This document shows, one piece after another, positions 1 to 11,216 of a stretch of 56,191 bases of DNA (positions are counted from its first letter, which is position 1; every line of letters begins with the position of its first letter). This stretch comes from a virus. The position numbers and the translations under genes were made by a program. The stretch covers positions 1-56,191 of the IMG/VR virus record IMGVR_UViG_3300027608_000002; one strand, 5' to 3'. The notes beneath the pieces are model-generated. The model did no database searches. It had not been told where the DNA came from and was given only the letters and a program-made list of their open reading frames with translations.

Positions 1-127
1 TCTATCACCCATACGATCCACTCCGGTGTAACCAGTACGTTGGGCTGTTTCATCAGCGCGTCTTTCAGCATTATTTTTCAGACGCATAGCACGGTCAAAT
101 AAAGCAGTTTGAATACGCAAATCCGCA
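1..127. repeat. Terminal direct repeat, left copy (127 bp)
   Basis: Bases 1-127 are identical to 56065-56191. The length equals a common de Bruijn assembly k-mer (127), so the repeat is more likely an assembler overlap on a circular graph than a biological terminal repeat. A minus-strand reading frame passes through the junction without a break, which supports genuine closure. Confidence 0.93.
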
Positions 128-1362
128 TTATTCGTTGAATCTTTCATTCCTTGCCTTGCATTGTAAGCGTCAGCGTACCGATCGTCCATAAGCCGATCAG
201 CCATTGCAGTCTCTGCACTTTCTGAACGTTGAGCATAGCCTCCGCTCTTCAAGCCCTTCATCGACTTCTGCGAGTCGTGCTTGTCATCAGCCTTTGACGC
301 TTCCCACTGCTTCATGGTCATGCCGCGCTTGGCCGCGAGCTTCTTGTCTTGGGCCTGATCCTTTGCAGAACCTTCGAATTTAACCTTGCCGCCACGCTTC
401 TGGCCATTTGGAGGCAAACGACTCAAACCATTGTATTCGTCTCTTCCAAATTGTTCGAATGCGTTCATATCTGCTTGTCGTTTGTCAGAAATACGATTTG
501 CACGCATATCCATCATCGGAGAGGCTTGCGGTTTTGGTTTGGCAAGATCCGTAGAATACATTTTGCCTTTGTACTCAAACGTTTTTGGGCCACCTGAAAG
601 CATTGCGGCACGACCCGCCTTAAATGCTTCGCCGAATGAACCTCCGCCAGCCTTGTGGGCACGACCGCCCTTCTTCAAACCATATCCGGTTTCTTGATGA
701 GCACGACGTTCTGCCGCCTGAGCTGCCAAAGCTGGTCCAATTGTTTTTTTGATGTCTTCTTTAGCCATCTCATAAACAGCAGGGTCTTCACGGCGAGCGT
801 ACATTTTATCAGCAACTTTTTCGGCGTCCGATGTTTTTCTAAACGAATCGTACATTTTGCCTTCGGCTTTAGCGTACTCAGTGCCTTCAGAACGCATTCC
901 GCCATTTGCTTTGCGAACAGCACCACCCTTCTTCATCGCACCCGCGGCCCGACCCATCATTTGGTTCTGCTGACCAATTGGGTTCTCGCCGATCGGGCCA
1001 CCGCCAAACTTCTTGGCCTTTCCGCCGTTTTTCAATCCACCAACGTGAGCCATGCCGCCTTCGCGGACTTCATTCGCCATCTTCTGATCACGGTTGATCA
1101 GATTGTCTGGCGTCAGATACCGCTTTGAACGAGAACTGCGATCCGCACGAAATTCTGCTTTCTCACCATCGGCTTTGCCAACGACTTTGCCACCCTTTTT
1201 ATATGCCCGTCTGCTGAGAGGGCGCATGCCCGTCTTAACATCGGTGTTCAAGGGTTCAGATGGTGACCAAGTTGACGAATCAACTTTCTGGCTTGAGTCA
1301 TTTGCCAAACGCTTTGCCTTTGCCTTCATCGCGGCGCGTGCGGTTTTTGCAGTCTCTGACAT
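1..1362 (-). CDS. Gly-Gly-rich (KGG/RGGR) virion-associated protein, N-terminal 454 codons (gene continues at right end of window)
   Basis: The start is ATG at 1362 behind TTGGAGAATACC (GGAG, 7-nt spacing). The frame stays open to base 1 and continues in phase at 56064 down to a stop at 55291, giving one 711-aa gene (2136 nt) cut by the contig ends. The protein is basic and low-complexity and carries more than a dozen short Gly-Gly motifs such as KKGGK, GGR and KNGGK. The opening, [18 protein letters not shown], is Lys/Ala-rich. I recognise no enzyme fold. Similar GG-motif proteins occur among virion genes of environmental podoviruses, and its place between the ART proteins and scaffold suggests a virion or assembly role. 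That role is inference. Confidence 0.85.
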   Translation of the reverse strand, partial: MSETAKTARAAMKAKAKRLANDSSQKVDSSTWSPSEPLNTDVKTGMRPLSRRAYKKGGKVVGKADGEKAEFRADRSSRSKRYLTPDNLINRDQKMANEVREGGMAHVGGLKNGGKAKKFGGGPIGENPIGQQNQMMGRAAGAMKKGGAVRKANGGMRSEGTEYAKAEGKMYDSFRKTSDAEKVADKMYARREDPAVYEMAKEDIKKTIGPALAAQAAERRAHQETGYGLKKGGRAHKAGGGSFGEAFKAGRAAMLSGGPKTFEYKGKMYSTDLAKPKPQASPMMDMRANRISDKRQADMNAFEQFGRDEYNGLSRLPPNGQKRGGKVKFEGSAKDQAQDKKLAAKRGMTMKQWEASKADDKHDSQKSMKGLKSGGYAQRSESAETAMADRLMDDRYADAYNARQGMKDSTNNADLRIQTALFDRAMRLKNNAERRADETAQRTGYTGVDRMGDR

Positions 1363-1406
1363 GGTATTCTCCAAGGAGTTAGTACGGGCGTCCCCGCTTG
1401 CTGCAA

Positions 1407-4400
1407 TCATGAGGGGGGACGGTGCGTATGCAGCGACACACCGACTTTGCTAAGAGCATGCTTAACAATTTTAGAATTATGAACTTGATTGTACGATTTT
1501 GCAACGCCACCCGATTTCATGCCTCCTTCAAATTCCTTACAGGATCCGTCTGGATTAAAAATTTTGCATTTTGGCTGGAGAGGTTGAACGATTGGGTCTC
1601 GGCGATTGTCACTGGTCATCGGAGCAGGAGGGTTGCCGGAGTTGCCCAAGAAGTCCAACCAACCGCCACCAACAGGGTTCCCGAATTCATCGTTCTTCGC
1701 TTCAAAGCGCGAATTGTCGGGTTGATTGAATTTATTCCCGAGGTACCTTCCGCCAATCGAACCGAGTGGTCCGAACGCAAGTCCGCCCAAAACAGACCCA
1801 ATGTTGCCGCCCATATTGCCAAAGAAGCTATCGTTTCCGCGTTGAGGAGGCATTGGTGCGCCGCCGCCACCAATGTTGAAACGATCATTGCTGTTGTCGG
1901 GACGGTTGTCGGGGCGATTGTTGCTACTTGGTCCCGCGGTCTGTGTGCCGGATCCGGCGTTGTAGTTTCGATTGGCGTCGCGAGAAGTTACCGCAGAGCG
2001 ATTTGCGTCTGCCGCACCGCCTGGGTTATCGCCAGTACGAACATCGCCGCCATAGTCATACCCAATGCGACCGCCGCGAGCTTCTGTGATCTTTGGCTTT
2101 GACGGATCAAAGTTGCCGTTGTTGCCTATTGCAGATTTAATCTGGTGAGGGTGGAAGGCAACCCATTCATAAGGCGTTGTTTTGCCGTCTTCTGTTCGAG
2201 CAGCAATAACACCGTCATGCCCTAATTTTTTAAGCAATTCTGTTTGTGCCGTTGGACTGGTTATATGACCATGACCCAACCGAGCAAGAGAATGTTGCAT
2301 CGCCATCGCACCAGAAGAAGAATCAGGGTGCGTAACAATAAATGGATTTTTCATTGAAAGATGAACTGGCATTACATTTGGGCCAGAACTTTCTTCAGGT
2401 TTTCCATATTCTGAGTATCCGCTTGCAGCATTTGGGCCAGCAAAATAAAATCCTTTTCCAAAAAAACCAACGTCAGTGTGGTCGCGGTTCTCCCCCATTT
2501 GGACGCCACTATCTCCTGCTGGTGGAGCGTTTAAATTAAATGTGTCAAAATTTCTTTTTGTCCCATGATACAGCACATGCGGCACATCAGGATGATTGCC
2601 TTCTTGGAACGCCGCCAAATTCTCTTCACGCTGTGAATCATCATGGGGAAGCACCTCGCCACCCTGCTCATACTTTCGTTTTACGTCCACGTTCTTGGGG
2701 TCGAACACAACGTAGTTGGTGGTGCCTTTGCCTTTATCACGGCTGTTTTCATCACGATACTTGACGCCGTGGACGCCAGAGCGTTGCAAAAATTCACTTG
2801 CGCCTTGGTAGCCGTTTGGGTGTTGAGTTGCCAACGCCTGATAAAAATCCATACCCGTTGAATCTTTTTCAAAATGTGATTTAAACACGTTAAAAAGCGT
2901 TGGATTATCTTTTCGTGAGTCAAATATGCTTTTAACAATATATGGGCTTTGCTCACTCAGCGGCTTGTTCCAATCGAGCATATGATCGGGATGAGCATTG
3001 ATATTGACCTCGTACATGTGGCCTTGTTTTTGAGGTTCAAATTCTTCATTAGAACCTGAAATTCTATACAAATTAAAATCATTTATATTTTTGCTTGCAG
3101 TTGCTCGATCGCGAAAATCAATGGCAGTTGGTTCATGCTCTGTAAAATACAACCCATGTCCATATGCTTGCTCCCCAACACCTTTTCCAATCTTGGCCAT
3201 GTCAAACTGATCAAAGTCGTGCGGTGAGCCGTGATACGCGGTAATGCCGTCATCAACCTCGCCACCGTCCTTATACTTCCGCTTCACGTTTACGTTTTTG
3301 TGGTCAAACACAACGTAATTGTGAGTGCCTTTGCCTGAATCGCGTGATCCTGCATCGAGGTATCGGACGCCTTTAATGCCAGCGTCTTGAAGGAAATTTG
3401 TTGCTTCCTCCAATGAATAATCTTCAGAAAGATCATTGTACACATGACGGCCTTGTGGGTTTGCACCGTGCCTTCCAGAACGATCTTCAATTCTTTCTTT
3501 AGTCCAAGGCCACCACTCTGTTTTATTTAAAGCATTTTTTACATAATCTGACTGCTCATCAATGGTTTTATCCCAATCAAGCATATGATCTTGATGCGCG
3601 TTAATTGAAACCTCATATGTGCGAGGTCCAGCAATCTTTCCACTTCGAAGATGATCTGCCCCTTCTTTATATTCTTCGGCAAGAAGACGATCGCCTTCTT
3701 CAGCGTCAGGACCGTTTGCATAACGACCAGGTATTGCTTGATCAGAGTGATATGCGTGTGATCTATCAAGAGAAGCAATTGCTTTATCGCGATCAAACTT
3801 GTTTGCCCACAATGCTGCAGTAGCGTGACGCTCTGGGCTTGATTTCATTTTATTCATAAACTGGTTATAATATTGACCACCTTGACCGCTTACCTCTGGG
3901 TTTTCAGCAAAATACAACCCATGACCATACATTTGGTTGCCTTCGCCCGTGCCGATCTTGGCCGTGTCAAATTCATCAAAATCATGCGGAGATGAATGGT
4001 ATGCGGTGATGCCGCCGCCGTTGTCTTTGTGGGGTATGGGTTCTATCTGGTCTTGTATGGCGTCAACAATATGTTTCGGTGCCGAACCTTCCCGCCAATC
4101 AGTATTCACTGACCCGTCTGGGTCAACCCAGAAGAACCCCGCGTCACCTTGTTTCATAGCATCTTGAGACTGAGAAGAAACATAATACGAATGATGAAAA
4201 TCGGCGGCTTTAGCCCGTTTGTATGGATGCACTTCACGAATAAATCCATCATTGGCGTCAAACACGCCAGACCAGAATGGTTTACCTTTGTGAATTGCTG
4301 TATCCATCACTCTGCCGCCATCTTCTTTGTGAGGCACGTTGGTAGCATCATTTTTAACCATACCAAGGATATCCTCGGTTGGCGTATCAAGGTCAAACTT

Positions 4401-4928
4401 GCCAATTCTTGTGGCAACTTCTGGATTATGGATTGACGCTTCAGTTAAACCAATCGGCAAGTGTTGAAATTGCACATCTGCAGCCTGTCTGAGCCTTTCA
4501 TACGCACGGTTAGAATATAACCAAGAATCGCCTTCTTCCGGTGTTCCTTTAACTGCTTTATATTTGTCATTAATGGCTCTGTACTCGGCAAGTTCTTTTT
4601 CTGGATATCCGCCTAAGCCTTCTATTTTTCTTGGGTATCTTGGAAATTTTGTGTTGTCGTCATTGTCGCCATTCCATGAAGTTGAAATTGATTTTGGAAT
4701 TTTAAAAACATGAACAGCTTTATCTCCATATCCATATTTCTTGGAATAGTGTTTTGCATAATCAATGGCATATGCCGCACGTTTTGGATCTTCATGGTCG
4801 ATTACAAAACTGTACAAGCCTTTTCCAAGTGGTCGAATGTTGCCTGGTTCTCCAGAACCAAAACGAGATGGGTTGATTTTGTCAAAATCAGACCCCCCAT
4901 GCACGACGTACAAGGAATCATCACTCAT
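1407..4928 (-). CDS. Multi-module ADP-ribosyltransferase-like (ART/polyvalent) protein, 1173 aa
   Basis: A giant protein with four ART-like modules. Each opens with a YHGS/YHGT-type strand (VVHGG in the first) and then a G-G/H-G-L/F-Y motif, the H and Y signatures of H-Y-E ARTs. Approximate starts are residues 7, 308, 560 and 785. Modules 2 and 3 close with near-identical NYVVFDxKNVxVKRKY then GGEV. Module 4 closes with [22 protein letters not shown] linkers lie near residues 204, 305, 556, 757 and 954. The C-terminus is Asn/Pro/Gly-rich with a glycine-zipper hydrophobic stretch (about 1030-1065). ATG 4928 is preferred over GTG 4931 because GGGGAG sits 8 nt upstream; it overlaps the previous stop as TGATG. 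The likely role is a virion-delivered effector that modifies host targets, as T4 Alt does. The catalytic glutamates were not placed with confidence. Confidence 0.8.
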   Translation of the reverse strand: MSDDSLYVVHGGSDFDKINPSRFGSGEPGNIRPLGKGLYSFVIDHEDPKRAAYAIDYAKHYSKKYGYGDKAVHVFKIPKSISTSWNGDNDDNTKFPRYPRKIEGLGGYPEKELAEYRAINDKYKAVKGTPEEGDSWLYSNRAYERLRQAADVQFQHLPIGLTEASIHNPEVATRIGKFDLDTPTEDILGMVKNDATNVPHKEDGGRVMDTAIHKGKPFWSGVFDANDGFIREVHPYKRAKAADFHHSYYVSSQSQDAMKQGDAGFFWVDPDGSVNTDWREGSAPKHIVDAIQDQIEPIPHKDNGGGITAYHSSPHDFDEFDTAKIGTGEGNQMYGHGLYFAENPEVSGQGGQYYNQFMNKMKSSPERHATAALWANKFDRDKAIASLDRSHAYHSDQAIPGRYANGPDAEEGDRLLAEEYKEGADHLRSGKIAGPRTYEVSINAHQDHMLDWDKTIDEQSDYVKNALNKTEWWPWTKERIEDRSGRHGANPQGRHVYNDLSEDYSLEEATNFLQDAGIKGVRYLDAGSRDSGKGTHNYVVFDHKNVNVKRKYKDGGEVDDGITAYHGSPHDFDQFDMAKIGKGVGEQAYGHGLYFTEHEPTAIDFRDRATASKNINDFNLYRISGSNEEFEPQKQGHMYEVNINAHPDHMLDWNKPLSEQSPYIVKSIFDSRKDNPTLFNVFKSHFEKDSTGMDFYQALATQHPNGYQGASEFLQRSGVHGVKYRDENSRDKGKGTTNYVVFDPKNVDVKRKYEQGGEVLPHDDSQREENLAAFQEGNHPDVPHVLYHGTKRNFDTFNLNAPPAGDSGVQMGENRDHTDVGFFGKGFYFAGPNAASGYSEYGKPEESSGPNVMPVHLSMKNPFIVTHPDSSSGAMAMQHSLARLGHGHITSPTAQTELLKKLGHDGVIAARTEDGKTTPYEWVAFHPHQIKSAIGNNGNFDPSKPKITEARGGRIGYDYGGDVRTGDNPGGAADANRSAVTSRDANRNYNAGSGTQTAGPSSNNRPDNRPDNSNDRFNIGGGGAPMPPQRGNDSFFGNMGGNIGSVLGGLAFGPLGSIGGRYLGNKFNQPDNSRFEAKNDEFGNPVGGGWLDFLGNSGNPPAPMTSDNRRDPIVQPLQPKCKIFNPDGSCKEFEGGMKSGGVAKSYNQVHNSKIVKHALSKVGVSLHTHRPPS

Positions 4929-7900
4929 CACAGTCTCCCCGTGAACATAGGTTGGCCAACCTTGCCCGTATCAATGTGGAAACCAGATATTGCACGAACC
5001 GGATGGATAAATCCACCACGGGCTTCGTTCATTCTTGGTTTTGACGGATCAAACGTGCCTTGATTGCCCGACGCAGACTTTATCTGCTCCGGATCAAAGG
5101 CAATGTAGCTGTCTTGCGCCTCGGGATAAACCTTTTTGAACGCATCGTCGCCGAGGTGGCTTAGATTTTCAGGACTTGGTCGTTTGCCTAAATCATTCAA
5201 ACCTTCGCGACGGTTTAAGTAAACAATGCCGTCGTGGCCGTGTTCTTTTAAAGCGTTTTGAAGTGCCTCTTGTGGTTCAGAGTTTTCTAAATATTTAAAA
5301 CTTTTTTCCACTATTTCTTTAGACAATTGAGCCATAACACGCCGAGCAGAAAAAGAACCGTTGTCTTGCAAACGAATTGGATTCTTGATGTTCAGGTGAA
5401 CGGGGTACATGTGCCCACGTTGTTCCGGTTCAGATCCGGTAAAATCATTTCCTTGTTCTTGTGGCCCAAAATGACTGCCCATCTCACTGGATTTGGTATC
5501 AAACGTTTCAAAATCTCGCGTTGGACCGTAAACGTCATTAGAGTCTGTTTCGTCAAGGTATGCATCGGACATAGGTGACAAAGGTTTTCGATATTGGCCG
5601 CGAGTGCCATGATAAAACACCTTCGGAGACCCGTCAGGATTTTTTAAAGATGGGTGCGCGTCTTTGTGAAACTCAGCCAAGCTCTCCCCACGGCGTGGAT
5701 CGTCGTGAGGAATGTAGTTTTCCTGATGCTTGGCGAGCTTCTCGTGTAATGTAGGCTCGACTTCGCCGCCTTCTTTGTAGGCATGCCATACAGAGCCTTC
5801 AGCACCACCGCCAGAAGATTTCTTTTTGGGAAGAGGCGTTCTTAACGGCCCCGTAAACGGTATCCCCGATCGAGACATGCGCTTGGTTGCATCATCAATA
5901 AATTCAGAATGACTATCTTTCACCCTCGACGCTAGGTCTTTGAAGCCTTCCTCGGATGCGGTGAGATAAGTAAGTCTCTGTTTGTAGGTATTCCAAGCTT
6001 TTTTGCCTCCGCCAGTGAGAGCGTTGGATCCTTGGGGTCCGTTGAGGATTTTCCGTGCGTCACTTTGTGAGAGGCCGGAAGCGACCGATTGATCGATGAA
6101 TTCATTTCGTATCCTTTTTAAAAGTTGTTTTTTAAGATCTGTGTATTCTGAAGCCGTATTATACACAGATTTATAATCGTGCGCCATGATTTTTCCAGTT
6201 GGATATAAATTTCCTAATGACTGGTCAGCAGCTTGTCTTAATTTGTTATGGTCAATACCATGAGCTCCGTCATCATCAAAACGAGGAATAGTATCAAACA
6301 TGTATCCATTTGGATGCCGCATAAAACTCATATCATGGCCAATATCTGACAATTTCTGAGCAAGTTTACGAATGTGTTGCGGTTCAATCGTATCGGTTGT
6401 TGGAACAAACAAAGAGTGGCCGCGGATATAACCATTCTGTGGATTTTGGTTAGGATCCGCCATATGAATGGCTGATGTGGCCATTGCATCTTGTTTTAAA
6501 TGTTTGCCGACAATTGCATGCATCATTGCAATCTGTTCATCATCCATATTTTTAAGAGGAACACGGATATTGGGCGATACAGCCCCCTCAAACGTTCCAC
6601 CCGCGTCAAATGGGTTTTCACTGGTGGGTGCCGTAATGCGCGTGATATCCGAATTGCCGCTTACATCCCCCGTAATGGCCTTTTTAAGCATATCCCAAGG
6701 GTGTTTTCCGCGAGATGAATGGAACATCGCGGTTGTTAGACCTTTGAGGTACTGGTCTTGCGATATTTGATCATCATTATCGACCGCATGGCGGTATAAT
6801 TCAGCCGCTTGGGCACCAACAGGCGTTTGGGTCGTGCCAAACTCAACGGTTGATTTAGGCGCGGCTCTGAACCCAGGCGTTGTACGCCGCAAAGCATCGG
6901 CAAACTTCGGATGCATAAAAGCTTCACGAGTTATTTTGTCGCCTTCAATGCCTGGAACACCCGCATTTTGAAGTTTTTTAATAAGTCCGCCCCAAACCTG
7001 ATGATAAGCATCGCCAGATGGTTCATTCCGAAGGTGAACCCACGCAGGGGCTTGAAAATTCCAACTCTGATATTGGAATGGAAGTTCATGACCATGCACA
7101 TTGTTATACAAATCGCGAATTTTGTTAAAATATAACGCCATTGGCTCATGTAAAGACTGGTTTGACGACATAACATCGTCAGGAACGCCAAACATTTTGC
7201 CAACCCAAACGTCATTGACGGAAATTGGAAACCTTGTTGGTACGCCGCCTGTCAAAGCAAGCGTATCAGAGAAGTGCCCCGTCTTGTTCCCAGGCAAAGC
7301 TGACGATCCACCAGAATGCGAACGCGACAAAGCCTGTCTTACGGTTGATGGAATCGTTAAATCAACGTCCGCCGGAACGCCGCGCAAATGTTGGGATAGC
7401 ACGCCAAGACCTCTTTCAAGGTTTTCATCTGGTTCTGCACGAGCAGATGTCGCCCCAACAAGATCCATGCCCTTTAAATATTCTTCTGGCGTCAATTCTG
7501 GCATATTCTCAGCCATTTTTTCACCAGAAAGCTCATACCAAAGGTGGTCACGGAACGGCAATGACATGGATTTGTCCCAGTCTTGCGATCCAAAATGAGG
7601 TTTTACGTCATGTTCCGTCACCGCATTCTTGGCGGCTTGAGAGCTTTCACCAACGGATTGCTCCCAAAGATTTTGCAATACTTCATTGCCACCCTTATGC
7701 GCCTCGGCAAGAGCTTGAGCAGTGCTATTTGCATATGCTTGATGAAACTTACTGTCAGGATCCGCCGCAAGGTTTGACAAAGCAAGCTTGTGCGCACTGT
7801 CTGCTTGCCGGATTTGGGGCGTAATTTTAAACCCAACGCCTGGGCTATCAAGAAATTGTTTTGGTGAATCAGCCCAACGGCCTCCATTAGGAGCTCCCGC

Positions 7901-8872
7901 TGTGTAAGTGCCGCCAACAACTCGATCTGCTTCTGGAACGATGGTGCTCAAACGTTGGTTAACAATATTGCTCCCAACTCGCGTGTCAGCCCGAGCCGCC
8001 GCAACTTCTTGTGGCGTTGGAGGTGCTGTTGTGGGTTGCATCGGTTGCCCACGTTGGAGAATGGAACCAATCGTAACAGGTGGAGTACCACCGCTTGCCA
8101 ATCTAACTTGCTCAACAGGCTTAACTGACTTAGCTAACCCCAACACTCCGCCGCCGTCCGCTTTGACAATGATGTGATGGTACACGGGGTGCTCTTTCTG
8201 CTCTTTTCTTTTCACCAAGATGGATCCGACTTGTGGTCCGAGGTCAATATTGCCTCGAGTTGTCGGGCGGAGCCTTGGCTCGGAAGGCAAGTTTTCATAC
8301 CGCGCCAGATCGACGCCCTTGGGGAAATGAACGTTCAATGCATAGTAATGCTTGCCACGGTGCTCTACAGAGACAATTGTGTTGGTGTCCTCGTGGCCTT
8401 CAGGGGCATCTTGCCACCGCCATCCCGCCTTTTGCTTAAACAGGTTGGTCTTGGCAACCGCGTTGCCCTTGCCGGACGTGCCCGTCTCATCCACTGCATC
8501 CCTCGAAGCTGTGAAATAAGGTTTCCCGCCACTGCCGATGCCGATCGAAGCCGCCGCGGATTTGTGGCCAGTCATGTCTTGCTTGTCGGGCATTGATAGA
8601 TACTGCCCACCCGCCGGACGATCATCCTCGGGGAACATGCGTTGCGGCTTAGGAAACACCGACATCGGGTTCTGGATGTCGGGAGTTACGTCGCCGCCAT
8701 CCGCACGAACCTGACGAGGAACGTTTGGCATGAACTTCGAAGACGGGAGCTCCTGTCCACCAGCTCGTTCCTTCGCCATCTTTGCGCGGCGCAATTCAAG
8801 TTCGCCACCTTCCGACAGCCTTACTCGAGCAACGGGCTTAACACTCTTGGCAAGTCGGATGGCGTCATTCAT
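4928..8872 (-). CDS. Giant polyvalent-type protein with C-terminal ART-like module, 1314 aa
   Basis: Modular protein. The signature LAKSVKPVxxVRLxxGG occurs near residues 7-22 and again near 245-262, marking two segment starts. The first segment (about 60-240) has an HYYALNVHFPKGVDLARY region. The large middle (about 265-1040) contains NDVWVGKMFGVPD and has no fold I can name. A GGEV linker near 1050 precedes an ART-like module (FYHGTRGQY near 1085). Its end, QIKSASGNQGTFDPSKPRMNEARGGF, is almost the same as the end of the fourth module of the next gene. The ATG overlaps the portal stop (ATGA), and its own stop overlaps the next start, so the three genes look translationally coupled. It is probably an internal virion protein or injected effector; the position supports this, the function is inference. 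Confidence 0.75.
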   Translation of the reverse strand: MNDAIRLAKSVKPVARVRLSEGGELELRRAKMAKERAGGQELPSSKFMPNVPRQVRADGGDVTPDIQNPMSVFPKPQRMFPEDDRPAGGQYLSMPDKQDMTGHKSAAASIGIGSGGKPYFTASRDAVDETGTSGKGNAVAKTNLFKQKAGWRWQDAPEGHEDTNTIVSVEHRGKHYYALNVHFPKGVDLARYENLPSEPRLRPTTRGNIDLGPQVGSILVKRKEQKEHPVYHHIIVKADGGGVLGLAKSVKPVEQVRLASGGTPPVTIGSILQRGQPMQPTTAPPTPQEVAAARADTRVGSNIVNQRLSTIVPEADRVVGGTYTAGAPNGGRWADSPKQFLDSPGVGFKITPQIRQADSAHKLALSNLAADPDSKFHQAYANSTAQALAEAHKGGNEVLQNLWEQSVGESSQAAKNAVTEHDVKPHFGSQDWDKSMSLPFRDHLWYELSGEKMAENMPELTPEEYLKGMDLVGATSARAEPDENLERGLGVLSQHLRGVPADVDLTIPSTVRQALSRSHSGGSSALPGNKTGHFSDTLALTGGVPTRFPISVNDVWVGKMFGVPDDVMSSNQSLHEPMALYFNKIRDLYNNVHGHELPFQYQSWNFQAPAWVHLRNEPSGDAYHQVWGGLIKKLQNAGVPGIEGDKITREAFMHPKFADALRRTTPGFRAAPKSTVEFGTTQTPVGAQAAELYRHAVDNDDQISQDQYLKGLTTAMFHSSRGKHPWDMLKKAITGDVSGNSDITRITAPTSENPFDAGGTFEGAVSPNIRVPLKNMDDEQIAMMHAIVGKHLKQDAMATSAIHMADPNQNPQNGYIRGHSLFVPTTDTIEPQHIRKLAQKLSDIGHDMSFMRHPNGYMFDTIPRFDDDGAHGIDHNKLRQAADQSLGNLYPTGKIMAHDYKSVYNTASEYTDLKKQLLKRIRNEFIDQSVASGLSQSDARKILNGPQGSNALTGGGKKAWNTYKQRLTYLTASEEGFKDLASRVKDSHSEFIDDATKRMSRSGIPFTGPLRTPLPKKKSSGGGAEGSVWHAYKEGGEVEPTLHEKLAKHQENYIPHDDPRRGESLAEFHKDAHPSLKNPDGSPKVFYHGTRGQYRKPLSPMSDAYLDETDSNDVYGPTRDFETFDTKSSEMGSHFGPQEQGNDFTGSEPEQRGHMYPVHLNIKNPIRLQDNGSFSARRVMAQLSKEIVEKSFKYLENSEPQEALQNALKEHGHDGIVYLNRREGLNDLGKRPSPENLSHLGDDAFKKVYPEAQDSYIAFDPEQIKSASGNQGTFDPSKPRMNEARGGFIHPVRAISGFHIDTGKVGQPMFTGRL

Positions 8873-11205
8873 TGCGGTTGCTTTCCTGTGATGGCCGGAA
8901 TCACACTGCCGAGGAGCCGGATAACTTCGTCCTCGCTCTCAGGATGAACCGCGAGGTTCTGCGCCAGATCAATCATCTGGATCCGCTCTTTGGCAAGCAT
9001 CTCTTGCTCTTCGACGGCACTGTCGCGCTCATCCTTCTGCATACTGGCCTGAAGCGAAGCGGCTTTCAACTTGGTGTCCATCACCTTGGCGTCGGCCATC
9101 TGCTTCTTGATCTGGAGATCCGCGGCATCCTTTTCAGTCGGCCCTTGCTGTTCACCACCCGCAAGACCTTCTTGCTGTGCCTTGGCCATGTCAAGTTGAA
9201 GACGAGCCTGATCCAACGCAATCCGAGCCTGTGCTGCGCCTTGCTTCGTATCGGCATCTTGCTTCTTGATCTGCATCTCGGCCATTTCCTTCTGCATTTC
9301 AGGAGGAGGAGAGCCTTGCGCCTCTGGCGGAATCATGAACTGCTCAGGGTTCGACCAACCCACCGCCTTCAACGCCGCGGTGTCGATCGCAATCGGATCG
9401 TACAGCGTCGGGTTCGATGCCTGAATTTGCTTCAACGCCATGATCTTCATGAGCCGTTGCGTCTGGCTCGCGGTGTTAGGATCAGCTTGCGGGACGAGAT
9501 CAACTTGGTTCACACCACGTAAGAAGGTTTCTTGATCCCATGCACGCGCAGGCTTGCGGTTCTTTTGCCAGAAGCTCTCAGGGTTTTCCTTAAAGCACTG
9601 GACAAGGAGCGCGAACTCTTCGGCCTGAGAGGCGTGCATCCGCTTATGCACCGCGTTCAGAACCTTGGTGGCCTGATCGATCAGCGCGATTGTCGTGCCC
9701 ACGGGGGCATCCGCCCGACCTTCACCCACGGCGGCTTCGGCTGTGCCGCCAATGCGCATGCCTGTTTGAGCCATGTTTTCGATGAGGGCCATCAATGTTT
9801 GAGATGGTTCCTTGTATGGCAGAGGCATCACGGCCTGACTGATCGGCATGCCGCCCGTCTTGACCAAAGCCCCACCGCCTGGCGGAACGCGGAAGATGTT
9901 GGTGTTCTGGCGTGCGCCAGTGTCGGCATACAGGAAACCTGGGAAGTTGGCATACATTCCCGCATCCAACAGTTCTCTTTGTGCGGCAGTAATGGCGTTG
10001 GTCGTGTTGCCCAAGATGTGGAGCAAGCCGATGTCATAGAAACCCATGCCAGGAACGAAGGTGTACTTCACGAAGTTCTGCCGAGCTTCGGGAAGTTCCT
10101 CGGTATCCTCGTCATAGTTGCGCACGATCGATAGGATCTCGTGCGACGATACATCGATTGTCACCCGATACGGGATCTCGAGGCCAGTCTCTTTGCCTTT
10201 GTGCTTATGCTCGAAGCCGTTGACGTCCAGTTCGCAATAGCACTCGTAGATCTCGCGATCCCGATCGTCAGGGTTTGACTGCCCCGCGCTGATGCCCTGT
10301 TGCGACTTCTTCTCGCGCTGTGTCGCATCAAGATCAACTTGCTTAGGGGTGGAGAGATCCAAGTCCTTGTACGCACCAATGATCTGCATGCGCTTCACCA
10401 CCGATGGCCGCATCATTATGCGATGCGTAACGCGCTTGGCGTTGCTCAGATCGGTGGCCGCGTTGTTGACGATCATATCGTCGGCGTCAACTGATTCGGA
10501 AACAGGACGGCCTCTGAGTGGACAGAAGTAGACTTTCTTGAACGCCGTGCCGCCAAAGCCCAACATGAGAAGCATGCGGTCGGTGTCAGGATAGTACTCT
10601 CTGGCTGTGGAGGTAAGGTAGTGGTTGAGGTCTTTCTCGAGATCGTTGGCAAGCGTATCACTATCAAGGGTGGCATTGTTGTTGTCCTCCCGCACCTTGA
10701 CGGGCCCGTCGGTCGGGAGCAACTCGGAGCGTGCATTGGCTTGGAACCGGAGCACCGCCTCGAGCAACAGAGGATGCCGCACTTTGCTCATGCCCTCGAC
10801 CGGAGCACCGTCTGCCGCACCCGAGATGCCAGGCAACTCGATCCGGAGCCCGAGGAGCTTGATGCCCTGAGCACGATCCTCAATCCACTCCTTGCGGGAG
10901 TCGAGGTCGTCCTGAATGCCGCGCATGAGGTCTTCGGAGATGCGGGACAGTTCCATCGCGGGGATCTCGTCCACCAGATTTTCGAACCATCCGTTGGTGC
11001 CCTCGGCCCCCGCCTTCTCGAGCGGACCACCGTCGAGCTTCAGGGTGATGGAGCCGTCATCGTGCTCGATCGTCAACAGGTTGCCTTTGTCATCGAACTC
11101 GTGCTGATCGCCACCCTCGTCCGCCATCTCGATGATTACGCCATCTTCGATCGAATCTCGATCATCGATCGGGGCAGGTTGGCGAATGTTGGGGACAAGC
11201 GACAT
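8869..11205 (-). CDS. Portal protein (778 aa)
   Basis: Portal of the DNA-packaging vertex, dodecameric in known families. It lies directly after the large terminase. It contains FQANARSELLPTDGPVKV (about 155-172) and a long Q/K/A-rich helical coiled-coil C-terminus from about residue 625, consistent with a P22-type barrel. The length is close to P22 gp1 (725 aa). ATG 11205 follows AAGGATCTGAACC. The stop overlaps the next ATG by 4 bp. By eye, GC content is clearly higher here and in the terminase genes than in the two giant genes downstream, which suggests mosaic history. The call rests on synteny and overall pattern. Confidence 0.85.
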   Translation of the reverse strand: MSLVPNIRQPAPIDDRDSIEDGVIIEMADEGGDQHEFDDKGNLLTIEHDDGSITLKLDGGPLEKAGAEGTNGWFENLVDEIPAMELSRISEDLMRGIQDDLDSRKEWIEDRAQGIKLLGLRIELPGISGAADGAPVEGMSKVRHPLLLEAVLRFQANARSELLPTDGPVKVREDNNNATLDSDTLANDLEKDLNHYLTSTAREYYPDTDRMLLMLGFGGTAFKKVYFCPLRGRPVSESVDADDMIVNNAATDLSNAKRVTHRIMMRPSVVKRMQIIGAYKDLDLSTPKQVDLDATQREKKSQQGISAGQSNPDDRDREIYECYCELDVNGFEHKHKGKETGLEIPYRVTIDVSSHEILSIVRNYDEDTEELPEARQNFVKYTFVPGMGFYDIGLLHILGNTTNAITAAQRELLDAGMYANFPGFLYADTGARQNTNIFRVPPGGGALVKTGGMPISQAVMPLPYKEPSQTLMALIENMAQTGMRIGGTAEAAVGEGRADAPVGTTIALIDQATKVLNAVHKRMHASQAEEFALLVQCFKENPESFWQKNRKPARAWDQETFLRGVNQVDLVPQADPNTASQTQRLMKIMALKQIQASNPTLYDPIAIDTAALKAVGWSNPEQFMIPPEAQGSPPPEMQKEMAEMQIKKQDADTKQGAAQARIALDQARLQLDMAKAQQEGLAGGEQQGPTEKDAADLQIKKQMADAKVMDTKLKAASLQASMQKDERDSAVEEQEMLAKERIQMIDLAQNLAVHPESEDEVIRLLGSVIPAITGKQPQ

Positions 11206-11216
11206 GGTTCAGATCC

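Noticed and set aside
1-127. True biological direct terminal repeat (T7-like)
   Set aside because: 127 bp matches an assembler k-mer and falls within one gene; no nick or packaging signal seen. Kept as circular-closure evidence.
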